Made by a program: the position numbers and the translations under genes
Notes under the pieces: model-generated
Told to the model about the DNA's origin: nothing
The model's input: only the letters and a program-made list of their open reading frames with translations
Databases searched by the model: none
In this document: positions 38,826 to 46,112 of the stretch, one piece after another
How positions within the stretch are numbered: the stretch's first letter is position 1
Layout: every line of letters starts with the position of its first letter
DNA from: Syntrophaceae bacterium
Lineage (GTDB): Bacteria; Desulfobacterota; Syntrophia; Syntrophales; PHBD01
DNA: 64,000 nt
Reading direction: 5' to 3'
Assembly: GCA_013177825.1 (NCBI GenBank)
Contig: JABLXX010000001.1
Coordinates: forward strand, 720,936 to 784,935

Positions 38826-39401
38826 ATGAAGAGAAGCATCGGTCCCTGCGACATGTTTTTTCCCGTCCCCGCGGCCCTGATCGTCAGCGGAGAGGGAGAA
38901 CAGGCGAACATCGCCACCGTATCCTGGATCGGTATTGTCAGCTCCGATCCTCCCACGATCGGGATATCCCTCAGAAAGGACCGCTATACCCTGCAATTGA
39001 TACGAAAGGGGCACGAGTTCAGCGTCAACATCCCTTCGGAGGACCTGTCGATCCAGGTCGATTACTGCGGAATCATCTCCGGGCGCGATGCCAACAAGTT
39101 TGAGGCGACCGGCTTTAAAACGGATGCCTCACTTTATATCAGGCCGCCCCTGATTCGGGATTGTCCCTATAACCTGGAGTGCATCGTGGTGGGCGAACAG
39201 GAGATCGGGGATTTCGTTCTGGTCATGGGAAAGATCGTCGCCAACCATATCGACGAGAACCTGCTGTCGTCGGAAGGAAAAGTGGAGATGAGCGCCGTCA
39301 GGCCGCTGGTCTACTGTGCCGGACCCAGGGAATACTGGAACCTGGGCTGCAAACTGGACGATGCATATACGGTCGGACTGTTCATGGACGCAATTGAATG
39401 A
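38826..39401 (+). CDS. Flavin reductase-like FMN-binding protein
   Basis: 191 residues, ribosome site GAAAGG. The sequence matches the flavoredoxin/flavin reductase fold: PVPAALIVSGEGEQANIATVSW, SSDPPTIGISLRKDRYT, FSVNIPS, YCGIISGRDANKF and IVVGEQEIGDFVLVMGKI. Such proteins bind FMN and act as NAD(P)H:flavin oxidoreductases or electron carriers in anaerobes. The partner is unknown. It begins 51 bases after the autotransporter stop but is functionally unrelated to it. Confidence 0.9.
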   Translation: MKRSIGPCDMFFPVPAALIVSGEGEQANIATVSWIGIVSSDPPTIGISLRKDRYTLQLIRKGHEFSVNIPSEDLSIQVDYCGIISGRDANKFEATGFKTDASLYIRPPLIRDCPYNLECIVVGEQEIGDFVLVMGKIVANHIDENLLSSEGKVEMSAVRPLVYCAGPREYWNLGCKLDDAYTVGLFMDAIE

Positions 39402-39556
39402 ACCCATTATTGGAAACGGAGGCACCCTGTCGTGACGACATTCCCGGATCCCATTCGAAGGCTTCCTGAAGCGGATATACCGCCGGGGAAAGAAATTGAA
39501 CTGACACGGGGATTCAGGGGGACCTTAAAAGAGCAATGTACAAAGGGGGGAATGCA

Positions 39557-40255
39557 GTGAAGACAATCGGTTTGATCGGGGGGATGAGCTGGGAATCGAC
39601 CATTCCGTACTATCGGATCATCAACGAAACCGTCAGGGAGCGGCTGGGAGGACTGCACTCCGCCAAGGTCTTTCTCTACAGTGTCGACTTTCATGAAATC
39701 GAGCGGCTGCAGCACGAAGGGAACTGGGACGGAGCCGGCGAAGTGCTGGCCGGAGCAGCATGCTCCCTTCAGAACGCCGGCGCCGACTTTATCGCCCTCT
39801 GTACGAACACCATGCATAAGGTGGCCGAGCGAATACAGGACGCCACAGATGTTCCCTTTCTCCACATCGCCGATCCCACGGCCGAAGAGGTCAAGCGCAG
39901 CGGATTCTGCACCGTGGGCCTGCTGGGCACCCGATTCACGATGGAACAGGATTTCTACAAGGGGCGTCTCCTGGACCGGCACGGCATCGAGGTCATCATT
40001 CCACATGAAGAGGACCGCGAACTCGTGCACAGGGTCATCTTCGAGGAGCTGTGCCTGGGACAGGTCCTGGAGGGCTCGCATCTGGAGTTCCGGCGCATTA
40101 TCGGCGATCTCGCCGATCGGGGAGCCCAAGGAGTCATTCTCGGCTGCACCGAGATCCAGATGCTGGTCAGCCAGCGAGACTCGGATGTCCGCATCTTCGA
40201 TACCACCGCCATCCATGCGCGAGGGGCGGCGGAGTGGGCGCTGGCAGGCTGTTGA
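39557..40255 (+). CDS. Aspartate/glutamate racemase family protein
   Basis: 232 residues from GTG 39557, placed by the ribosome site AAAGGGGGG; an ATG seven codons earlier has none. IGLIGGMSWESTIPYYRIIN is the family start. The two catalytic cysteines lie in LCTNTMHKVAE (about residue 78) and ILGCTEIQML (about 198). PLP-independent racemisation of aspartate or glutamate is expected. The next gene is a purine permease, 210 bases away; no linkage is obvious. Confidence 0.92.
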   Translation: MKTIGLIGGMSWESTIPYYRIINETVRERLGGLHSAKVFLYSVDFHEIERLQHEGNWDGAGEVLAGAACSLQNAGADFIALCTNTMHKVAERIQDATDVPFLHIADPTAEEVKRSGFCTVGLLGTRFTMEQDFYKGRLLDRHGIEVIIPHEEDRELVHRVIFEELCLGQVLEGSHLEFRRIIGDLADRGAQGVILGCTEIQMLVSQRDSDVRIFDTTAIHARGAAEWALAGC

Positions 40256-40465
40256 ACATGCCTGTTCACTGAATATTTTGCGCCCTTTGATACGGAAGCC
40301 GTCGCGTCTCATGATCCGGATTCCGAACAATCCGGCCGCCGGTCGCGTTTTTCTACAGTCCGGAACGGTTCCTCTTAGGCAACCCACAGTTCTTCTTCCA
40401 TATCTGGCTGCAAGAATGTATAGTCCGCATCACACTTCATACCTCCGATCCGGAGCCCCCAGTCC

Positions 40466-41869
40466 ATGAATGAATTTTTCCGATTCGAGGAACGCGGCAC
40501 GAACCTGCGGACCGAGCTTTCCGCAGGGGTCACGACGTTTCTGACGATGGCCTACATCATCTTCGTGAATCCCGGCATTCTCTCCGCCGCCGGGGTTCCC
40601 TTCGCCGGCGCTGCGACCGCCACGGCACTCGGAGCGGCCTTGATGTGCATCTGCATGGGTCTGGTGACGAACCGCCCGCTGGCCCTTGCCTCGGGGATGG
40701 GTCTGAACGCCGTCATCGCCTTCAGCGTCATCGGCTTCCAGCAGGCCAATGTCCCGTGGCAGGTCGGGATGTCGGTGATTTTTCTGGAGGGCGTCCTGAT
40801 TCTGATCCTGGTCCTTTCGGGGCTCCGGGAAGCGGTGATGAACGCCATCCCGCTGGATCTCAAGCGGGCCATCGGCGTGGGTATCGGCCTCTTCATCACC
40901 ATCATCGGGCTGAACGGGGGCGGGATCATCCGCCCGGCGCCGGTCACGCTCGTTGCCCTGGGTGATCTTTCACAGAAGTATGTGTGGGTTTCCTTCATCG
41001 GCCTTTTTGCCGTCCTGATTTTCAGGACGATCGGGATCCGGAGCTATATCCTCTTCGGAATCCTGGCAGCGACACTGGCTGCGCTGTTCCTGGGTGTAGC
41101 GAACCCCCCATCCGGAATCGTGGGGCCGCTCGATTTCCAGACGTTTTTCGGGCCTTTTCAGACAATCGACGGCACGTATGCCGTTCTCCGGGTGTTTACT
41201 CCCGCACTCCTGACCACGGTTTTTGCCGTCATGCTGACGGACTTTTTCGACACCATGGGAACGGTCGTTGCGGTGGGAGAGCAGGCGGGATTCGTGGACA
41301 GGGAAGGCCGGATTCCCGGAATCCGGGGCATCCTGACCGTGGATTCCGTGGCGGCGGTCACGGGAGGGCTTTTCGGGTCCAGTTCCATCACGACGTATGT
41401 CGAGTCGGCGGCCGGTGTCGCCGAGGGAGGCAGGACCGGCCTGACGGCGGTTGTGGTCGGCGTTCTTTTCGCGTTTGCGGCCTTCTTTCCGCCGATCATT
41501 CAGATGGTCGGCGGCGGCTTTGCGATTCCCAGCGCCCAGCAGTACGGACTGCTGGTCGGCACCGGCGCCACCGTTCCGGCGGGCGACTATCACCTTTATC
41601 CGATCACCGCGGGCGCCCTGATCGTCGTCGGGTTCCTCATGATGGGGATTGTCCGGGAGATCCAGTGGAGCAGCTTTGAAGAGGCCTTCCCGGCCTTTCT
41701 CATCATGGTCGGGATCCCGCTGACATACAATATCAGCTACGGAATCGGATTCGGGTTCATCAGCTATACGCTCCTCAAGATCGTGCGGGGCCGGTATCGC
41801 GATGTCCCGCCCCTTCTTTACGTCATCAGCGCCGCATTTTTGATCGCCTTTGCATTGCCGTTCGTTTGA
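40466..41869 (+). CDS. NCS2-family (AzgA-type) adenine/guanine/hypoxanthine permease
   Basis: 467 residues with 12 or more predicted membrane segments. AzgA subgroup signatures: FFRFEERGTNLRTELSAGVT at the N-terminus, TFLTMAYIIFVNP, ASGMGLNAVIAF, TDFFDTMGTVVAVGEQAGF, and GLFGSSSITTYVESAAGVAE with the conserved substrate-site Glu. It imports purine bases by proton symport across the inner membrane. Only 37 bases separate its stop from the following binding protein start, so the two may share a transcript. Confidence 0.92.
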   Translation: MNEFFRFEERGTNLRTELSAGVTTFLTMAYIIFVNPGILSAAGVPFAGAATATALGAALMCICMGLVTNRPLALASGMGLNAVIAFSVIGFQQANVPWQVGMSVIFLEGVLILILVLSGLREAVMNAIPLDLKRAIGVGIGLFITIIGLNGGGIIRPAPVTLVALGDLSQKYVWVSFIGLFAVLIFRTIGIRSYILFGILAATLAALFLGVANPPSGIVGPLDFQTFFGPFQTIDGTYAVLRVFTPALLTTVFAVMLTDFFDTMGTVVAVGEQAGFVDREGRIPGIRGILTVDSVAAVTGGLFGSSSITTYVESAAGVAEGGRTGLTAVVVGVLFAFAAFFPPIIQMVGGGFAIPSAQQYGLLVGTGATVPAGDYHLYPITAGALIVVGFLMMGIVREIQWSSFEEAFPAFLIMVGIPLTYNISYGIGFGFISYTLLKIVRGRYRDVPPLLYVISAAFLIAFALPFV

Positions 41870-41906
41870 TCGGCCTGAAACATCATTTCATTCGAGGAGG
41901 TATGGC

Positions 41907-43430
41907 ATGAAACTGCTTAGAATGGTTGTCCTTTTCGTGTCCTGTTTGCTGATCGTCATACCGACCGGCGCCGGTGCCGCAGCAGCGGGAAAGATTGTCG
42001 TCGCCCAGGGTGTGGACGTGTTGAGCCTCGATCCCCAGAAGGCGGGGACGTCCGTCGATCTGAACTACTGCTCCGCCGTATTCGACGGCCTTCTGCGGAG
42101 AACGGGGAAGGACGGGATTGTGCCCAATCTGGCGGAGAGTTATCGGAACGTCGATCCGACGACCTGGGAATTCAAGATCCGCAAGGGCGTCTTCTTCCAC
42201 AACGGAGATCCGCTGACCGCTGCCGACGTCGCCTTCAGCTTCAGCCGGACGAAGAAGGAGAGCAACCCCTTTAAAATGTTCTTTACGGGCCTGAAGGATG
42301 TGATCGTCGTGGATCCCTATACGGTTCGCATCGTTACGGCGAATCCCGATCCGATCCTGCCGAAACGGATGGCCTGTGTCGCGTATGTCGTCCCCGAAAA
42401 ATACATTCGTGAAAAGGGGGAGGAGTATTTTGCACACCATCCCGTCGGAACGGGCCGCTACAAATTCGTGAAGCACGTCGTCGGACAATTCGTCGAGATG
42501 GAGGCGAACGACCGCTACTGGGGACCGAAACCGGCAACGGTCAAGACGCTCGTGTTCAAAACCGTTCCCGATCCGGCCAAGCGCGTGGAGGATCTGAAAA
42601 GGGGACGGGTGCAGGTCGCGGTCGGCATTCCGCCCCGCGCCGTTCCCGATCTGCAGAAGAATGCCGGACTGAATGTGATCTCCGGTCCGAGCGGCAGGGT
42701 GGTGTTTATCGGTTTCAACCTGCTGAAGCCGGACGGCAGCCCGATTTCGGACAAACGGGTCCGCCAGGCCATCAGCCATGCCATCGACCGGGAGTGGCTC
42801 ATCAAAAGAACGCTCCATGGAAGCGGCGTACCCCTGGCCACACCCCTGGTCCCCTCCGTCGATGGGTATGATCCCTCGATCCCGCCGATCCCCTATGATC
42901 CGGCAAAGGCCCGCAAACTCCTGGCGGAGGCGGGTTATCCGAACGGATTTGAAATCACGCTGGCTACGCCTTCCGGACGCTACATCCACGACCAGCAGGT
43001 TGCCGAAGCGATTGTCGGGATGCTGGACAGGGTCGGCATCAGCGTGAGCGTAAAGCTGTATGATTGGGCCGCCTATCAGCAGGCTCTGGCGAGCCGCAAG
43101 CTGGAACCCATGTATCTGCTGGGATGGGGCAACCCGTTTTATGACGCCGACGGCGTGCTGATTCCACTCCTTTCAACCGGTACCCGCGTTTCCCATTATT
43201 CCAACCCGGAACTGGACAGGCTGCTGCAGGCGGCGCGCTTCGAGATGGATCCGCAAAAGAGGCAGGCCCTTTACCGCGAGAGCCTTCTTAGGATTCAAGA
43301 CGACGTCCCGGGGATCTATCTCTACGAAGAGGTCGCGCGTTACGGCCTCAGCAGGAACGTGGGCAATTTCCCCGCACCGGAGGGAAGCGAGCGGAAGGAC
43401 CTCGACATGCTGGAGTTGAAGGGCAGGTAA
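41907..43430 (+). CDS. ABC transporter substrate-binding protein, family 5 (peptide/nickel type)
   Basis: 507 residues from ATG 41907, preceded by GAGGAGG and starting a signal peptide (hydrophobic core about 6-22, cleavage near GAGAAA). SBP_bac_5 features: VDVLSLDPQKAGTSVDLNY, WEFKIRKGVFFHNGDPLTA, HHPVGTGRYKFV, VRQAISHAIDREWL and YDPAKARKLLAEAGYPNGFE. It binds a peptide or similar ligand in the periplasm. No permease or ATPase genes adjoin it, so it is an orphan that must use a transporter elsewhere. Its 3' end faces the MerB-like gene across 160 bases. Confidence 0.92.
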   Translation: MKLLRMVVLFVSCLLIVIPTGAGAAAAGKIVVAQGVDVLSLDPQKAGTSVDLNYCSAVFDGLLRRTGKDGIVPNLAESYRNVDPTTWEFKIRKGVFFHNGDPLTAADVAFSFSRTKKESNPFKMFFTGLKDVIVVDPYTVRIVTANPDPILPKRMACVAYVVPEKYIREKGEEYFAHHPVGTGRYKFVKHVVGQFVEMEANDRYWGPKPATVKTLVFKTVPDPAKRVEDLKRGRVQVAVGIPPRAVPDLQKNAGLNVISGPSGRVVFIGFNLLKPDGSPISDKRVRQAISHAIDREWLIKRTLHGSGVPLATPLVPSVDGYDPSIPPIPYDPAKARKLLAEAGYPNGFEITLATPSGRYIHDQQVAEAIVGMLDRVGISVSVKLYDWAAYQQALASRKLEPMYLLGWGNPFYDADGVLIPLLSTGTRVSHYSNPELDRLLQAARFEMDPQKRQALYRESLLRIQDDVPGIYLYEEVARYGLSRNVGNFPAPEGSERKDLDMLELKGR

Positions 43431-43590
43431 AGATCGGGTCCAGTCCCCGGCTCCGTCCGTGCTCGTTTCTCTCTACCCCGTCACCCGATGGCGGCCTGTC
43501 CTCTCCGTCCTGGGGGCGCTCCTGGCTTTTCCAAAGATCCCGGCCAAGGGCGCCCTCATACGGAACCTCCGGCTCTCCGTGGAGAGCAGG

Positions 43591-44376
43591 TCAGCTTCCC
43601 GTTTTCGCATCCGGAAACAGGGCGTCCCGCGGGAAACCGAAAATCACGCTCTGGATAAGCCTCGTCGCCGCCGCCGTCTGCTCCGCCGTGAAGTAGGCGC
43701 CGCGGATCCTGTGAACCCTGCTGCGGTATTCTCTTGCATGTTCTTCTGACCAGAAGAAGACGCTTTCCCGTCAGAATGAGTCGATGATGCTTTCCTCCTC
43801 CAGGTTGATCAGATCCACGACCGGCGAAAACGCGATCGGATTGCAGCCCTCCTCTTTCACCCGCCAGCGGAGATCGCTGTCGATCGAGATCTCCATGGGC
43901 CGGCAGCAGTGGGCGCATTCCGTTTGAATCGTGACCGACAGAGCCGTCCTGCGTAATTGCCCTTGCACGAAGGGCGTCGCGAATGCGTCCATCGCTCAGG
44001 CGGCGTAAATCGTTTCTCCGGTGTCGAAGATCACACGGTGCGGCGTCTTCTCGACGGTGACCGGGTAGGCCCATACGACCTCGCCTGCCTGGTTGCGGAA
44101 GAGGAAGGTCATGTGCTTTTCCAGGTCGTCCAGGATCGCATTCACCGTCCCGAGGGGCATAGACAGGGAGTCCGCGATGTGCCCGGGGGGCATGGGCCTT
44201 CCGAGGCGGGGGAGTTCCCGGACGACGAAATGGTGAACCGCGTTGTGCTCCCGGGTCATGAAACCGCGATGGGCCCCGTATTTTCTCGCAGCCTCGGGGA
44301 GCTTCTTCCTCCACAGAAAGGGGGGGACATCGATGACAAACCTCCACAATCCCATCATGACCCTGTTTTTACCCAT
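43591..44376 (-). CDS. MerB (organomercurial lyase)-like protein with two in-frame TGA codons at both catalytic Cys positions
   Basis: Start ATG 44376 has ribosome site GGAGG nine bases upstream; the frame gives 261 residues ending at TGA 43591. TGA codons occur at 43998-43996 (residue 127) and 43773-43771 (residue 202). Residues 75-125 resemble the MerB winged-helix part (GHIADSLSMPLGTVNAILDD, then VEKTPHRVIFDTGETIYAA). TGA127 then gives U-A-M-D, matching MerB Cys96-x-x-Asp99 (YAWCALD in E. coli). TGA202 gives DSF-U-RESVFFWSEEHA, matching the Cys159 region (SFCCHVHFFAS). Homology continues past both. Each TGA is followed by a perfect hairpin at SECIS distance. Carbon-mercury (or other carbon-metal) bond cleavage is inferred. 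The gene lies 65 bases after a MerR-type regulator. Confidence 0.85.
43741..43758 (-). promoter_or_regulatory. Candidate SECIS hairpin for Sec202 with GGUC loop
   Basis: On the minus strand TTCTTCT-GGTC-AGAAGAA is a perfect seven-pair stem. Its loop GGUC is that of the E. coli fdhF SECIS, and it starts 19 bases after the TGA (18 in fdhF by my count). Confidence 0.82.
43959..43975 (-). promoter_or_regulatory. Candidate SECIS hairpin for Sec127
   Basis: On the minus strand GCCCTT-CGTGC-AAGGGC is a perfect six-pair stem with a five-base loop carrying G at its second position. The loop begins 26 bases after the TGA at 43996, within the range of bacterial SECIS elements. Confidence 0.7.
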
Positions 44377-44441
44377 ATATTTGAACCTCCGGTTCTGTTG
44401 GTGATCCGTTGCCTGACGATGAGAGGCGGCATGCCTATGCG

Positions 44442-44975
44442 TCATTCCCTCGACCATTCCCGGATCCTGTCGATCTCGTCGCCCGTGATTCCCAGTCCCT
44501 CGAGAAATTCCTGATGGGACAGGGGGGCCATATTCTCGAAGGCCTTGTGCCACTTCACCAGCCCCTCGTCATCGAGGCCGGCGGCCCGGAGCATGGCGGC
44601 CCAGCTTTCCCCGTCGAGAACGGGATAGCGATCCCGGAGCGTATCGTCGTCGAGCATGCGGATGATGACGTGCTGCTGTTCCCGAAGCTGGCTGATCTCC
44701 CTGCCCAGCTCCAGCAGTCTTTTCTCGAGGACGTCGCGCAGGCTGTCCCGGGGAGACAGCAGGATCCGGGCGATCGCGGAGAGAGACAGCCCCAGCTGGC
44801 GATACATGCAGATCGTTTCCAGCCGCCGGGCGTCCTCCTCCGTGTATCGCCGGTAGTTGGCCCGGCTCCTGCCGGAGGGCGCAAGCAGTCCGATCGAGTC
44901 GTAGTAGAGAAGCGTGCTCCGGGACAGCCCGAAGCGCCGGGCCAACTGCCCGATGGTCATGGTCTTTCCTGTCAT
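44442..44975 (-). CDS. MerR-family transcriptional regulator
   Basis: 177 residues. The MerR helix-turn-helix is at the N-terminus (TIGQLARRFGLSRSTLLYYD, GLLAPSGRSRANYRRYTEED), followed by the dimer coiled coil (EKRLLELGREISQLREQQ) and an effector domain of about 60 residues. Only one Cys is present, so the three metal-binding cysteines of mercury-sensing MerR are missing and the ligand is unknown. An alternative start is at 44960. It is the first gene of the pair with the MerB-like selenoprotein and has a promoter with the 19-base spacer that MerR proteins act on. Confidence 0.92.
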   Translation of the reverse strand: MTGKTMTIGQLARRFGLSRSTLLYYDSIGLLAPSGRSRANYRRYTEEDARRLETICMYRQLGLSLSAIARILLSPRDSLRDVLEKRLLELGREISQLREQQHVIIRMLDDDTLRDRYPVLDGESWAAMLRAAGLDDEGLVKWHKAFENMAPLSHQEFLEGLGITGDEIDRIREWSRE

Positions 44976-45032
44976 GGATGGTTATTCCCCTTTCGGGACA
45001 TGGTCCTGTCTTCTGCATGAATCGTGATCGGG

Positions 45033-45063
45033 AGTGTAAACTGTGAAGCAATAGACGGGTCAA
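45033..45063 (-). promoter_or_regulatory. MerR-type promoter with 19-base spacer
   Basis: On the minus strand TTGACC (45063-45058) and TACACT (45038-45033) are 19 bases apart. This over-long spacing is characteristic of promoters that MerR-family activators twist into register. No strong dyad was found in the spacer. Confidence 0.6.
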
Positions 45064-45108
45064 GCGTTTGTGAAGAAATATTTTTCCTCCCGTATCCGTC
45101 CGGCAGAC

Positions 45109-45143
45109 GGAAAAAGAAAAGGCAGAACCTGCCGGCCCTGCCT
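45109..45143 (-). terminator. Terminator of the acyltransferase operon
   Basis: On the minus strand AGGCAG pairs with CTGCCT (45143-45120) and is followed by TTTTCTTTTT. It ends the long leftward operon whose last gene stops at 45198. Confidence 0.72.
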
Positions 45144-45197
45144 CTCTGCGTCTGAATGAAACCGTTCTTCAGGATCGGTCCCGGCTCGCCTGCGTTC

Positions 45198-46112
45198 TCA
45201 TCCTTCATCCACCCCCGGGGCTTCCACGCCTCCCCGTTGTTCCTCCCCCAGAAAATCCTCGAAGTGGTACCACTGGTCCGGATGGCTGCGGGCTTCCTCC
45301 TCCAGGATCCGGGCATAGGCCTGAACAGAGCGGCGGACGGCTTTGTCCCTGTCCTTCCTCGAAGTGGCTTTCACGGTCCAGGGCGGGCTGACCCGGATGC
45401 GGTAGCGGCCCCCGGCTTTGCGGTAGACAAAGAACGGCAGGATCGGTGCCCCCGACAGAAGGGAGAAGAGGTGGGGCGTCTCGGGGAGAAGGGTTTCGTG
45501 GTCGGCGAAGACGGCCGGGACGGACCGCTGGCTTTCGTGCCAGAGGCGGTCCCCGGTCATGGAGACCAGTCCGCCTTCGCGGAGGAAGCGGATCGCCTCG
45601 ACGAGATCGAAGGGCGAAGCCGCATCGGGAGATGCCGTCACGAGCCGTATGCCCCGCTCCGACAGGCTCTGCTTCTGCATCCGCTCGATCTGCTCCCGGT
45701 GTTTCTCTCCCACGTAAAGGAGAAGCTTCATCCCCTTTCCTTTCAGGAGGTGGGCCGAGACCTCCCAGTTTCCCAGGTGGGACATGAGCAGAACGCCTCC
45801 CCGTCCGGAGGCGACAGCCTCTTCCAGGTAATGAAATCCTTCGCTGTCGTAGGGGATTTTACCCCGTTCCTGGAACAGGAAACGGTCCAGGAAGACGGAG
45901 GTGAAGTTCTGGTACTGCCGCCAGGTCAGGAGGAGAGCGCGAAGAAGACCCCGCTCCGGGAGGAGAATCCGGTAAAAGCGGACACTCCGGGCAACCCGTC
46001 CGGGGAAAAACAGGAAGTAGCCGGCAGCGATAAACCACGCGAAAAACCGGAACACCCAGGGGCCGGCGTAACGGGTGAGGGTCGTGAGGAACCGGTAAAA
46101 GGCCAGCTTCAT
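45198..46112 (-). CDS. LpxL/HtrB-family lipid acyltransferase
   Basis: 304 residues from ATG 46112, overlapping the upstream stop (ATGA). An N-terminal membrane segment (VFRFFAWFIAAGYFLFF) precedes the HxxxxE acyltransferase motif in LLMSHLGNWEVSAHLL (about residue 110). VSMTGDRLW and FFVYRKAGGRYRI follow. The family adds acyl chains to lipid A or, in aryl-polyene clusters, to lipid-like polyene products. Position as last gene of an operon with an MMPL exporter fused to a methyltransferase favours the second role; that is inference. Confidence 0.88.
   Translation of the reverse strand: MKLAFYRFLTTLTRYAGPWVFRFFAWFIAAGYFLFFPGRVARSVRFYRILLPERGLLRALLLTWRQYQNFTSVFLDRFLFQERGKIPYDSEGFHYLEEAVASGRGGVLLMSHLGNWEVSAHLLKGKGMKLLLYVGEKHREQIERMQKQSLSERGIRLVTASPDAASPFDLVEAIRFLREGGLVSMTGDRLWHESQRSVPAVFADHETLLPETPHLFSLLSGAPILPFFVYRKAGGRYRIRVSPPWTVKATSRKDRDKAVRRSVQAYARILEEEARSHPDQWYHFEDFLGEEQRGGVEAPGVDEG

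Noticed and set aside
43591-43593. A third Sec codon at the final TGA of the MerB-like gene
   Set aside because: The protein already has the length and ending of MerB, nothing downstream looks conserved, and the nearest hairpin loop is only nine bases from the TGA.
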